Shown: positions 9,570 to 18,295 of the stretch, in pieces
Layout of the letters: each line of letters starts with the position of its first letter
Position numbering within the stretch: the first letter of the stretch is position 1
NCBI RefSeq assembly: GCF_022479115.1
Contig: NZ_CP092497.1
Location: 8,680,001 to 8,744,000, forward strand
Source: Amycolatopsis sp. EV170708-02-1
GTDB taxonomy: Bacteria; Actinomycetota; Actinomycetes; Mycobacteriales; Pseudonocardiaceae
Reading direction: 5' to 3'
Length of the DNA stretch: 64,000 nucleotides
Position numbers and translations under genes: made by a program
Notes under the pieces: model-generated
What the model saw: the letters and a program-made list of their open reading frames with translations, nothing else
What the model was told of the DNA's origin: nothing
Database searches by the model: none

Positions 9570-9986
9570 ATGACGGACGGCACCGGCGGACCGCCGGGCA
9601 ACTTCTCGGACATTCTGGGCGACTTCTCGGCGCAGGCCGATGCGATGGTGACCGCTGCGAAAGAGGGGCGGTTCGCGGTCAGCGAGGAGGCTGGGGAAGC
9701 CCTGAAGAGGGCGATCTCCGACTACATCACTGACTGGTCGAACCACCAAGTCCAGTTCCAACGTCTTACGGAAAAGCCGAAGCTGGGCACTGGCCCCTTC
9801 GCACAGCAAGTCGGTCAGCACGCGACTCTCGTAGCAGACGGCGACGAGCTATCCGCCAAGACTCAACTCGACGCACTACGGGATGTTCTCAACCGCGCGG
9901 AAGAAGCGATCAACTTGGCCAAGTCCAAGTACATGCAACGAGACAACGCCAACGCCGACCAGCTGAAATCTCTCCAAAAGGACTGA
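9570..9986 (+). CDS. small alpha-helical protein of an ESX/DUF3558 cassette
   Basis: A 138-aa acidic, mostly helical protein without signal peptide or membrane helix. Its size and helix-rich composition resemble the WXG100-like or helical accessory proteins that accompany DUF3558 lipoproteins in Pseudonocardiaceae, but there is no canonical WxG, so the assignment is by context. ATG 9570 follows GGGGAGAGACC. It lies between espG and two lipoprotein genes; all read the same way with short gaps, indicating one operon. Confidence 0.75.
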   Translation: MTDGTGGPPGNFSDILGDFSAQADAMVTAAKEGRFAVSEEAGEALKRAISDYITDWSNHQVQFQRLTEKPKLGTGPFAQQVGQHATLVADGDELSAKTQLDALRDVLNRAEEAINLAKSKYMQRDNANADQLKSLQKD

Positions 9987-9997
9987 CAAAGACCGAC

Positions 9998-10549
9998 ATG
10001 ATCACAAAATCACGGACCTTGCTCGTCGTCTCTTTGTCGACCATTCTCGCCGTCGGGCTTTCCTCGTGCTCAACAGAGAAACCCGGTAACGCGACGCCCG
10101 CGCCGACGCAGTCCAACTCGACATCGGCGCCCAACAGCGGGGCCCCTGCTGATGTTTTCAAGGAGTTGAAAGCCTGCGACCTGCTGGAACCGACGACTAC
10201 AGCCAAAGGCTTCGCTTCACCTGTTGAAGAGACCTATGAGAGCGACAACGGGTGTGGAGCGCGGAAACAGGGGTTTGGCTTCGTGAGCCTCTACCTCGTT
10301 CCCGAGGCCGGGATCGACCAACTGTCTCCTGGGCAGGGAACCAAAATCCCGACGAAGGTCGGCGAACGCGAAGCCGTCGAGATACCGGGTGATGCAGGGA
10401 AGCAGGCCTGCACGGTGGCGATCGCCGTCACACCGAATGCCCGGTTGACGGCTTCGACTGGTTTGAACAAGGGAACCAACGAGGAAGCCTGCGCGCTGTC
10501 CAGGGAAATCGCGGTCGCCGCTGAGCCCAAGCTTCCCAAGGTGAGCTGA
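9998..10549 (+). CDS. DUF3558 lipoprotein (copy 1)
   Basis: A 183-aa lipoprotein with signal helix LLVVSLSTILAVGLSSC and lipidated Cys in LSSC, a Ser/Thr/Pro linker, then a DUF3558 domain. That domain contains ACDLLEPTT, an SDNGCG segment, and CALSREIA near the end. The family is exported and common beside type VII secretion genes in Pseudonocardiaceae and mycobacteria; its function is unknown. It is a tandem paralogue of the next gene, with identical blocks such as LVPEAGIDQLSPGQGTK. Its stop codon overlaps the next start by 1 bp (TGATG). Confidence 0.88.
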   Translation: MITKSRTLLVVSLSTILAVGLSSCSTEKPGNATPAPTQSNSTSAPNSGAPADVFKELKACDLLEPTTTAKGFASPVEETYESDNGCGARKQGFGFVSLYLVPEAGIDQLSPGQGTKIPTKVGEREAVEIPGDAGKQACTVAIAVTPNARLTASTGLNKGTNEEACALSREIAVAAEPKLPKVS

Positions 10550-11088
10550 TGCCCCTTCGCCCGCACCGAGGTTCTCGGATCGCGCCGATCGCGGTACTCG
10601 CGATCGCGGCCAGTGCCTGTTCGTCCGAGCTTCAAGGCGACGCCTTGCCTCAGGCTCCGACGATCAGGGCCAGCACTCAGCCGACCGATGTGTTCAAGGA
10701 TCTCAGTGCCTGCGGTCTGCTGGAGCCGACGACCGCGGTCAAGGGGTTCGAGCCTCCGAAGGTGGAGACCTACGAGAGTGACAACGGATGTGGGACCGCG
10801 AAACGGGGCTACGCCTCCGTCAGCATCTACCTCGTTCCCGAGGCCGGGATCGACCAACTGTCGCCAGGTCAAGGAACCAAAGTTCCCTCGAATTTGAACG
10901 GTCGCGACGCGGTTGAAATCCCGGGTGACGCGGGAACCGACGCGTGCACGGTCGCTGTCGCCGTCGGCCCCAACGCACGAATGACGGCGTCAACCACTCT
11001 GGAACGGAACGGAACCAACGAGGAAGCCTGCGCTCTCTCCCGCGAGATCGCAGAAGCCGCTGAACCGAAACTGCCTAGAAGCAACTGA
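10549..11088 (+). CDS. DUF3558 lipoprotein (copy 2)
   Basis: A 179-aa tandem paralogue of the preceding lipoprotein. The signal peptide is short with a lipobox ending ASAC. The mature domain shares the conserved ACGLLEPTTAVKGF, SDNGCG and LVPEAGIDQLSPGQGTK blocks and the terminal CALSREIAEAAEPKLP. Its start overlaps the previous stop by 1 bp, so translation is coupled. The two copies differ mainly in the linker after the lipidated Cys, suggesting a local duplication within the ESX-associated operon. Role unknown; envelope-attached on the outer face of the membrane. Confidence 0.88.
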   Translation: MPLRPHRGSRIAPIAVLAIAASACSSELQGDALPQAPTIRASTQPTDVFKDLSACGLLEPTTAVKGFEPPKVETYESDNGCGTAKRGYASVSIYLVPEAGIDQLSPGQGTKVPSNLNGRDAVEIPGDAGTDACTVAVAVGPNARMTASTTLERNGTNEEACALSREIAEAAEPKLPRSN

Positions 11089-11107
11089 CGACGGAACGGG
11101 AGGGACC

Positions 11108-12580
11108 ATGGTCAACGTCGGGCAAGACGACTTCGACAGCAAGTTCTCCGCGCTGGGTAACCCCGGCCGGACGTACGAGGCCAAGCGGTACTCCGACACG
11201 TACAACGAGACCAACGCTGGCCCCGGCGGGAACTCCCTGACCGCGAGGCTGACCGCTGAAGCGAAGGCTGGGCAGTACTCGGCCGATCAGGCCGCGGCGC
11301 TCACGCAAGGCCAGCAGTTCCGTACTGGACTCAACCCGTCTGAGCAGCGCTATGAAGCCGTTCCGCACGGCGAGCTGAAGAACATGATCACGCAAGATCT
11401 CGACCCGCAGGACGTCGACCGGCAGGGTGAGCTCTGGAACAACCAGGGCAACTCGCTGAACAACTTCAGCAACGCCGTCCGCGACGCGATCGGCAAAGAG
11501 GGCGAGCACTGGCAGGGCGACGGCGCCAAATCGGTCACCGACTTCTTCACCAACATCAGCAAGTGGGCCGACACCGCGGGCGACGGCGCGTATCTCGCGT
11601 CCAACCGGTTCTCCCAGTCCGCCGCGGCGGCCACCACCGCGAAGAACTCGATGCCCGAAGAGGTCCCCTTCGACCGCAACGCCGAGTACAAGAACGCCCT
11701 CAACCAGCTCGCGACGGGGAATCTCGCCGGCGCGGTGGACACGGTGGGCAACATCTCGGCCAAGCAGGAGCAGTCGTTCCAGGCGCATCAGCAGGCCGCG
11801 CAGGTGATGCACAACTACGACCAGTCGCTCTTCGACGTCAATTCCAAGCAGCCCACTTTCGCCCCGCCGCCGGAGATGGGCGAGTCGACGACGGCGTCCG
11901 GGTTCTCGGGTGGTACCGAGCCCAGGGGGTTCAGCGGCGGGCCGGGGCCTGGGCCCAACAGTGGTCCAGGGCCAGGGATGCCGGGTGGTCCGAGCGGGCC
12001 CACGCCGGGGCCCGGGATCACGACCGGTGGCGGGCACACCGGCGTGCCGGGGCCGAATCAGCCGGTCAGCGGGCCGCCGGGGTCGTTCCGGCCGGGTCCG
12101 GGGCCAGGGCTGGCGGCGATGAACGGGCCTGGGCCCACCGGGCTCGGCCGGCTGGGCAGCGAGCAGTATCGCGGCAAGCCCGGCCGGACGACGAGCGGGC
12201 CGGGCGGCAGTGCGGCGAACCGGTTGACCAGTGGCGGCTTCGGGCGCAACGGCGGGTCGGGCAACGTCGCCGAGCGGCTCGCGGGCGGCAAGGTTTCGGC
12301 CGGTGACGCCGAGAAGCTCGCGGGCAAGGGCGGCGGGTCCGGGGCGGGCAAGCTGCCGGAGGAGCGGGTCACCCGGGGTGGCGCGGCCGCGGCGGGCAAG
12401 AGCGGCGGCGGCCACGGGCCGATGGGGGCCGGCGCGCCCGGTGGCAAGGGGCAGAAGGAAGAGGACAAGGAAAAGAAGGCCCCGAGCTACCTGCAGGAGG
12501 AAGACGCCGACGTGTTGTTCGGCGGCTACGACGGCGAGACGAAGCCGGTGCCGCCGGTGATCGGCGACAAGGCCCCGTAA
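11108..12580 (+). CDS. PPE/WXG-like type VII secretion substrate with Gly/Pro-rich tail
   Basis: A 490-aa protein. The first ~260 residues are helical, with a WxG-type turn (HWQGDGAKSVTDFF) at about 137-150 and long amphipathic helices resembling the PPE/WXG100 fold. Residues ~265-420 are an extremely Gly/Pro-rich low-complexity region. The tail is charged and ends with YLQEEDADVLFGGYDGETKP, a short acidic motif I have seen at the end of similar proteins. Such proteins are candidate ESX substrates, and the EspG gene at the head of the operon is the logical chaperone. Start ATG 11108 follows GGGAGGG. A strong terminator follows. Confidence 0.85.
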   Translation: MVNVGQDDFDSKFSALGNPGRTYEAKRYSDTYNETNAGPGGNSLTARLTAEAKAGQYSADQAAALTQGQQFRTGLNPSEQRYEAVPHGELKNMITQDLDPQDVDRQGELWNNQGNSLNNFSNAVRDAIGKEGEHWQGDGAKSVTDFFTNISKWADTAGDGAYLASNRFSQSAAAATTAKNSMPEEVPFDRNAEYKNALNQLATGNLAGAVDTVGNISAKQEQSFQAHQQAAQVMHNYDQSLFDVNSKQPTFAPPPEMGESTTASGFSGGTEPRGFSGGPGPGPNSGPGPGMPGGPSGPTPGPGITTGGGHTGVPGPNQPVSGPPGSFRPGPGPGLAAMNGPGPTGLGRLGSEQYRGKPGRTTSGPGGSAANRLTSGGFGRNGGSGNVAERLAGGKVSAGDAEKLAGKGGGSGAGKLPEERVTRGGAAAAGKSGGGHGPMGAGAPGGKGQKEEDKEKKAPSYLQEEDADVLFGGYDGETKPVPPVIGDKAP

Positions 12581-12587
12581 GACGAAG

Positions 12588-12620
12588 CGGGCCGTTCGGG
12601 AGCGAATCCCGAACGGCCCG
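12588..12620. terminator. bidirectional terminator between the ESX cassette and glnH
   Basis: A perfect 14-bp stem (CGGGCCGTTCGGGA and its complement) with a GCGAA loop lies between the stop codons of the plus-strand PPE-like gene and the minus-strand glnH. Confidence 0.85.
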
Positions 12621-12623
12621 TTC

Positions 12624-13589
12624 TCATTTGTACTGTGGCGAGGGCGGCGTCCCGCCTTCGAGTTTGTTCCCGATCCATTTCGCGTAGCTCGCCTGCCACG
12701 CGCCCCCGCGCACGCTCTCCAGCACGGCGTTCACGTACCGCACCATGTCCTCGTTCTCCTTCGGGATCCCGATGCCGTAGTTCTCCTCGGTGAACCGGTC
12801 CCCCACGATCTTCAGTGTCGGGTCCTGCGCGAGCATCCCGGCGAGGATGACGTCGTCCGTCGACACGGCCTCGACCTGCTTCTGCTGCAACATCACCAGG
12901 CAGTCCGACCAGTTGTCCACCGAGACCGGCACCGGCTTCGACGGATCCGCGGCGATCTTCGTGAGCGAGGTCGACGTCTTGGTCGCGCACACCCGGCGCC
13001 CGGCGAGGTCCGACAGCTGGGCGACCTTCGAGCCGGATTCGACCAGGATCCGTTGTCCCGCCTGGTAATAGGCGGTCGAGAAGTTGACCTTCTTCAGCCG
13101 GCTGCAGGTGATGCTGTAGGTCCGCACCACGATGTCGACCTGCTTCTTCTCGAGCACTTCTTCCCGGAGTTTCGACGGGATCGCCCGGAACTGCACGCGG
13201 CCTTCCGCGCTGCCGAAGATCGCCTTCGCGATCTCGTTGACCATGTCGATGTCGAAACCTTCGAGCTGGCCCGACGTCGGATTCCGGAAGCCGAACAGGA
13301 ACGTCGTCTGGTCGACGCCCGCGACGAGCTTGCCGTTCTCCTTGATCTTCGCCATCGTCGAGCCGCTGGTGATCGACGTTCCGTTGGTCGGCCGCAGGCT
13401 GGCCAACGGGTTGCAGCTCGTGTCGGTCGTTCCGCCACCGCCGGTGTTGTCGGCGCCGCCGACGTTCGCGGGCAGCGGCGGCGCGACGTCGCCGACGGGC
13501 GCCGGGTCGACCGGTGCCCCCGCGCTGCCACAAGCCGTCGCCAGCACCAACACCGCGCCGAGCACGGCCGTTCGCAGACCGTTCCGCAT
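12624..13589 (-). CDS. glnH: glutamate-binding periplasmic-type lipoprotein GlnH
   Basis: Extracytoplasmic sensor/solute-binding protein of the PBP2 (SBP_bac_3) family. A signal peptide ends at lipobox ATAC, a linker follows, and the domain contains GKLVAGVDQTTFLFGFRNP, GFDIDMVNEIAKAIFG and an NYGIGIPKEN C-terminal strand. In mycobacteria GlnH senses Asp/Glu and signals through GlnX to PknG; there is no ABC permease gene here, which fits sensing rather than uptake. The ATG at 13589 overlaps the glnX stop (TGATG); an in-frame GTG lies one codon earlier at 13592. A second Cys pair (SCNPLA, TCSRL) may form a disulfide. Confidence 0.93.
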   Translation of the reverse strand: MRNGLRTAVLGAVLVLATACGSAGAPVDPAPVGDVAPPLPANVGGADNTGGGGTTDTSCNPLASLRPTNGTSITSGSTMAKIKENGKLVAGVDQTTFLFGFRNPTSGQLEGFDIDMVNEIAKAIFGSAEGRVQFRAIPSKLREEVLEKKQVDIVVRTYSITCSRLKKVNFSTAYYQAGQRILVESGSKVAQLSDLAGRRVCATKTSTSLTKIAADPSKPVPVSVDNWSDCLVMLQQKQVEAVSTDDVILAGMLAQDPTLKIVGDRFTEENYGIGIPKENEDMVRYVNAVLESVRGGAWQASYAKWIGNKLEGGTPPSPQYK

Positions 13590-14974
13590 CACCGGTACTC
13601 CCTCAGCCGTTCACGGATTCCCAAGGCCGACCCCGCCGCCGCCAGCACCGCCAGCACCGCGATACCGGGCGCGAGCAGGGTCAGCGCGCGATCGGCGCCG
13701 CGGGTGTCGTCGAGGAATTCCTGTCGTCCCACGTTGATCGCGGCCACCAGGTTCTCGTCGAGCCGCAGGAACGCCCCGGCCGCGCCGTCCTTCTTGTCGT
13801 CGCGGATGGCGGTGGCGACGGCGTCCTGGTAAAAGCCGTCTTCGTCCTGCCGCCGGACCTCGCCGTGCGCCTTGAACCACGCCGACGCCGCCTGGATGGC
13901 CGCGTCCACCTTCTCCGCGGCCGCGCCGCCGGCCGCGAGTCCGCGCGCCTCACCCAGCAGACCGCCTTGGCCGTCCGTCCCGCCGAGTTGCGCGGCGAGA
14001 TCGCCGAAGTTCTTTTCGTACGCCGCGCCGTCGCCGCGGGCGACGAGGGTCAGCGTTTCGTCGGCGCGCGCCTGCAGCGCCGCGATCCTGGCCCGGACGA
14101 GCACGTCCACCTGGTGCGAGCCGTCTTCCTCACCGCTGCTCACGAGGGTGCTCTGCACGATCAGCGCGACCGCGCCCCACAGCAGGGCGACCACCACCGA
14201 CGCGGTCGCGACGACGAGCCCGACATTCAGCAACCGGTTGGTCTTCCGCGTCAGGTGCACCTGCGTGACGATCAGCGCGGCGAGCAGTGCGAGCACCAAA
14301 GCCGTTGACAGCCAAGGGAAACCGGTCGCGTCGTCCTGTTCGGCGGCGAGCCGGTCGGTGTCGGTCCGGTAGAGATCCTGTGCGGCGGGAAGGATTTTCG
14401 CCCGCATCAGCTCCGATGCCTCGCGCAGATACGAGGCACCGACGGGATAACCCAGCCGGTTGTTGACGCGTGCCGTCTCGATCAGTCCCGTGTAGACGGG
14501 GATCTCACGGCCGAGGATGTTGATCTGTTCGGCCGCCTTGCCGGCGCCGGACGAGTCGGACGCCGCCTTCGCCAGTGCCGCCCCGGCCTCCGCGATGTCG
14601 CGTTCGTACCGCTGGCGCATCGGGAGCGGCTCGGTGCCGATGGAGAGGAACGAACTGGCCGCTGTCGCGTCTGCGTCCGAAAGCGCGCGATAGACCTGTT
14701 GCGCGGCGGCGGCCAGCGGTTCGCGGTGGTCGATCAGGCCGTTGATCGTGTCCTTCTTGTCCTGCGCCGCCAGCGTCCCGAACAGCCCCGCGACCAGCGA
14801 CAGCAGGACGAGCCCGATCGCGATCACCGACAGCCTGCCCGGCGTGGTCGCCGCGGACCGGACGATCGCGCGGATCCCGTTCCCCGGCAGCTCGAGCAGC
14901 CCGGCGATCCCGCCGCGGCCTTCCGGCGCGGGGGGTGGCGCGGGGCTCCCCGGCCGGGTCACAGTGCTCGTCAT
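13589..14974 (-). CDS. glnX: membrane signalling protein GlnX
   Basis: A 461-aa multi-pass protein. Four or five hydrophobic helices occur: LSVIAIGLVLLSLVAGLFGT near 50, LSTALVLALLAALIV and VGLVVATASVVVALLWGAVA in the middle, and LLAPGIAVLAVLAAAGSALG at the C-terminus. They are separated by two helical extracellular bundles of about 170 residues, chemoreceptor-like in shape. It is the homologue of mycobacterial GlnX, which couples GlnH ligand sensing to PknG. A GGGGAGG RBS precedes the ATG. It lies directly upstream of glnH with overlapping stop and start codons, and about 100 bp after a response-regulator gene. Confidence 0.88.
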   Translation of the reverse strand: MTSTVTRPGSPAPPPAPEGRGGIAGLLELPGNGIRAIVRSAATTPGRLSVIAIGLVLLSLVAGLFGTLAAQDKKDTINGLIDHREPLAAAAQQVYRALSDADATAASSFLSIGTEPLPMRQRYERDIAEAGAALAKAASDSSGAGKAAEQINILGREIPVYTGLIETARVNNRLGYPVGASYLREASELMRAKILPAAQDLYRTDTDRLAAEQDDATGFPWLSTALVLALLAALIVTQVHLTRKTNRLLNVGLVVATASVVVALLWGAVALIVQSTLVSSGEEDGSHQVDVLVRARIAALQARADETLTLVARGDGAAYEKNFGDLAAQLGGTDGQGGLLGEARGLAAGGAAAEKVDAAIQAASAWFKAHGEVRRQDEDGFYQDAVATAIRDDKKDGAAGAFLRLDENLVAAINVGRQEFLDDTRGADRALTLLAPGIAVLAVLAAAGSALGIRERLREYR

Positions 14975-15080
14975 CGCCGATCCTCCCCATTGGCTCCATC
15001 CGCACAGAAGGTATCCGAGTCGGGATCAGCGCAGCCAGTGACACCGGCGTGTGTCATCGGCACGTGATCTCCGGGCAGGT

Positions 15081-15719
15081 TCAGAGCCCTTTTTCCAGGC
15101 CGTACCGCACGGCCTCCGCACGATTGCGCACACCGATCTTGGCGAAGGCGTGGTTGATGTGGCTTTTCACGGTCGCCTCGCCGCTGAACAGCTCGGCGGC
15201 GATTTCCGGATTGGACAGCCCCCGCGTGATGAGGCCGAGCACTTCGGCTTCGCGGGTGGTGAGTCCGTCGGGCAGTTCGACCTTGGCCCGCGTCACCGAT
15301 CGCGCGTCGAGCGCGGCGGCGAGCCTGTCGGAGACTTCCGCGGCGAAGATCGCCTGCCCGTTGGCGGCCGAGCGGACGGCCGCCCCGATCTCGGCGCGTC
15401 CGGCGTCCTTGGTCAGGTAGCCGCGGGCTCCGGCACGCACCGCGTCGGCGATCGAAGAGTCGTCCGCGTATGTCGTGAGGACGACGACCGCGACCTCCGG
15501 GTGATCGCGTTTGAGCAGCCTGGTCGCGGCCACCCCGTCCAGGACGGGCATGCGCAGGTCCATCAGCACGACGTCGGCCGCGGTGTGGCGGAGCAGGTCG
15601 AGCGCCTGCCGTCCGTCGCCCGCGGCGCCGGCGACCTCGATCCCGTCGAGTAGCCCGAGCAGCGCGACGAGCCCTTCGCGCATGACCTGCTGGTCATCGA
15701 CCACGACCACCCGGATCAC
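15081..15719 (-). CDS. NarL/FixJ-family response regulator
   Basis: A 212-aa two-component regulator. The receiver domain (1-120) has the acidic pair VVDDQ, phospho-acceptor Asp in VLMDLRMP at about residue 53, and Thr/Lys residues in VLTTYADD and YLTKDAG. The LuxR-type HTH (145-205) contains LTTREAEVLGLITRGLSNPEIAAEL. The start ATG lies inside the kinase gene's stop (ATGA-type 4-bp overlap), so the two form a coupled kinase-regulator pair. Target genes are unknown; glnX-glnH lie immediately downstream on the same strand, but a functional link is not shown. Confidence 0.95.
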   Translation of the reverse strand: MIRVVVVDDQQVMREGLVALLGLLDGIEVAGAAGDGRQALDLLRHTAADVVLMDLRMPVLDGVAATRLLKRDHPEVAVVVLTTYADDSSIADAVRAGARGYLTKDAGRAEIGAAVRSAANGQAIFAAEVSDRLAAALDARSVTRAKVELPDGLTTREAEVLGLITRGLSNPEIAAELFSGEATVKSHINHAFAKIGVRNRAEAVRYGLEKGL

Positions 15720-16843
15720 GCCCGCACCACCGCCTCCACCGTCCAGCGCCCGTCACCCGGGCCCGCGGTCAGCGTGCCACCGGCGAGCGCGAGCCGTTCC
15801 CTCATCCCGGTGAGTCCGAACCCGCCGGTGTCCTCCGATCGGACGGTCTCGCCGAGTTCGTTCCACACTCGCAGGCGGACCTCCTCCTCGGTGAAGTGGA
15901 GCCGGAGCGACACCGGCCGCCCGGCGGCGTGTTTGGCCGCGTTGGTCAACGCCTCCCGGGCGACGCCGACCAGCGAGACCACCGCGGCGGACGGCAGCGG
16001 CCGCTGCTCCCCCACCACTTCGAAGGTCGCCCCGCCGTGGTGCGCGGCGGCCAGCTGCCGCAGGGCTTCGGCAGGCGACGGGACGTCATTGCGCAGGGCG
16101 GCGGCCGCGTCCCGTGCCTCGGCGAGCCCGTCCGCCGCCAACCGCCGTGACAACCGGACCCTGCCGAGCGCACCGTCCACATCGGACTTCTCGGCGAGCA
16201 GCGCCTCGGCGACCTCCAGGTGGACTCCCAGCGCTCCCAGCGAATGCGCGAGTACGTCGTGGATCTCCCTGGCGATCCTGGTGCGCTCGTCGAGCGCCGC
16301 CGCCCGCGCGTGTTCGGTCTGCGCCAGCTTGGTCTGCGCCAGCAACTCCGCCGCCTGCACCGCCTGCACCTCGTACTGCCGCCGGTTCAAGCCCAGCAGC
16401 ATCAGCACGAGCAGCACGCCGACATTGCCGAACACCAGCGGTTCGGCCGCGCCCGCGACCAGGCCGGTGACCGCCGCGAGGCTCGCGTCGAGCCCCACCA
16501 CCCCCACGATGGCGGCCACCGACGGCTCGGTCAGGGTGGCGAACCGGCTGACCGTGACCACCGCCAGCACGATGGCGGAGGAGTCCTCCGCCCAGCCGAG
16601 CGCGATCGACGGCGCGACACTCGCCACCGCGAGCAGCACGGTCGCCACCCGGGGGAAACGCGGGGAAGCCGCCACGAAACCCAGCCAGCAGGCTCCGCTG
16701 ACGCCGTACGCCGTCCAGATCCACGGATCGGACTCGCTCGCGGTCAGCAGCACGACCACGACCGCGGCCGTGCCGAGCGCCTGGACAACCAGCCAGCTCG
16801 GCGCGATCGTGTCCGGCAGGAGCGGCTTCTCCCGCTTCCCCAT
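15716..16843 (-). CDS. sensor histidine kinase (HisKA_3 / HATPase_c)
   Basis: A 375-aa membrane kinase paired with the regulator downstream. Six hydrophobic segments make up the first ~170 residues, without a large extracellular domain. The H-box is RIAREIHDVLAHSLGALGVHL, with the phospho-His in the HDVLAHSL turn. The ATPase domain has N-box TNAAKHAAG and G-box GGFGLTGMRERL. ATG 16843 is preceded by GAGGGGGGAG almost abutting it, which is tight spacing; the frame remains open to an ATG at 16915, so the start is uncertain. Confidence 0.92.
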   Translation of the reverse strand: MGKREKPLLPDTIAPSWLVVQALGTAAVVVVLLTASESDPWIWTAYGVSGACWLGFVAASPRFPRVATVLLAVASVAPSIALGWAEDSSAIVLAVVTVSRFATLTEPSVAAIVGVVGLDASLAAVTGLVAGAAEPLVFGNVGVLLVLMLLGLNRRQYEVQAVQAAELLAQTKLAQTEHARAAALDERTRIAREIHDVLAHSLGALGVHLEVAEALLAEKSDVDGALGRVRLSRRLAADGLAEARDAAAALRNDVPSPAEALRQLAAAHHGGATFEVVGEQRPLPSAAVVSLVGVAREALTNAAKHAAGRPVSLRLHFTEEEVRLRVWNELGETVRSEDTGGFGLTGMRERLALAGGTLTAGPGDGRWTVEAVVRA

Positions 16844-16963
16844 CTCCCCCCTCAGTGATCGCTCGGACGCGTGATCATCTCGACCAGGACGACGACACCC
16901 ACGGACGTTAGGCACGCCGAGGGGTGGAGCGGGACCACCGGCGGGTTGAGGAGGGGATGGAAC

Positions 16964-18213
16964 TCAAGCTCGGACGGCGGGCGCGACGGAATGCGGCAGG
17001 ACCTCGCCGTCGGCGGGCCGTTCGACGAACACCTCGACGTCGTCGCCGAACCGGTACGGCCTGGCCAGCAGGAATCCGCCGAAATGCCGCCTCATCCTGG
17101 ACATCTCCGCGCGGACGGTGACGGTGCGCCCGGCGTCGCCGAACAGGTCGAGCGACAGTTCCGAGGCCGACCGCCCTCACGATGGCGCGCGAGGACGTAC
17201 AGCATCTCCGCGTGCCGCGGGCTCAGCCGATGCGACCAGGTGCCGGCCGCGCCCGAGACTCGCAGCGTGCTTTCCCGCGAAGACCTCAGATCGAGCACGA
17301 CCCGGGTCGGTGGCGCGTCCTCCTCCTCGGTGAGCCGGACGAGCCAGCCTCCGGGCAGCGGCTCCAGCAGGCAGTTCCCGTACGTCGGCAGCCAGGTGCG
17401 GCCGGGGGTCGCGTCGTTCGGCAGCGCGATCCGGCCGACCGGGACGAGTCCCGCCGAGGCCGCGATCCAGCCGTGCGGGTCGGTGATGACCGCCCGGCCC
17501 TTCACCTTGGCGAGCAGGGGTGTGGCCAGCCCGCGCAACCGTTCGAGATCCGAGAGATGCGTGGTGCGCAGATGCGCTTCGGCGAGCTTCGCGACCGCGT
17601 CGACCAGGGCGAGGGTGGACGGATGCACGGTGGAGGCCGGTCCCGAGAGGTCGACGGCGCCGAGCAGCCTGCCGGTCCTCGGGTCGTGCAGTGGCGCGGC
17701 GGCGCAGGTCCAGTCGTGCTGGTTGCTGACGTAGTGCTCGGCCGAATAGACCTGCACCGGATGCCTGGCGACCAGCGCCGTCCCGATGGCGTTGGTGCCC
17801 GCGGCGGGCTCGTGCCAGTCGGCCCCTTCGACGAAACCGAGCCCGTCGGCGCGACGGCGGACCGCGGTGCTGCCGTCGCGCCAGAGCACCCGGCCGTCGG
17901 CGTCGACGACGACCATGATGTGCGCGGCCTGCTCGGCGAGGCCGATCAGGCCGCCGCGAAGGGCGGGGAGAACGGTGGCGAGGCCGCTGTCGCGGCGCCG
18001 GGATTCCAGCTGTTCCGGAGCGAGCGGAGACGTCGGCGAGCCGCGGTCCGGGTCCAGGCCCAGCTGCCGCATGCGCTGCCAGGAGGCGCCGATGACCGCA
18101 CGTGGCCGCCCGGGGAGCGCGGTCCCGGCGAGCGCGGCCTCGCGCACTTCGGCGAGGGCACGCGCGTGCCGCCGCGGATCCGCACCGACCGGCAGCGCCG
18201 CCTCGAGCTGCAC
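16964..18213 (-). pseudogene. GAF-domain transcriptional regulator (AcoR-like), frameshifted near 17170-17177
   Basis: Actinobacterial GAF regulator. An N-terminal segment (ASWQRMRQLGLDPD) and GAF domain (about 70-210, containing GLGFVEGADWHEPAAGTNAI) are followed by HPVQVYSAEHY and CAAAPLHDP. The C-terminus is a winged-helix-like region beginning LSPRHAEMLYVLARHREG. After HREG the frame becomes nonsense. One added base in the ACCGCCC (plus strand) at 17170-17176 restores the conserved RSASELSLDLFGDAGRTVTV and then a MSRMRRHFGG region to a stop at 16964-16966, 416 residues in all. GTG 18213 is chosen for AAGGAG 8 nt upstream. It lies 82 bp after the NAD-kinase-like gene. Confidence 0.8.
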
Positions 18214-18295
18214 CTGGCCCACTCCTTCTGCTCTGTTCAGGCCAGTGTGCCCGGGCGTCCCGGGGAGCGGAAGGTCTCTGTGACCTGGGCGAGGT

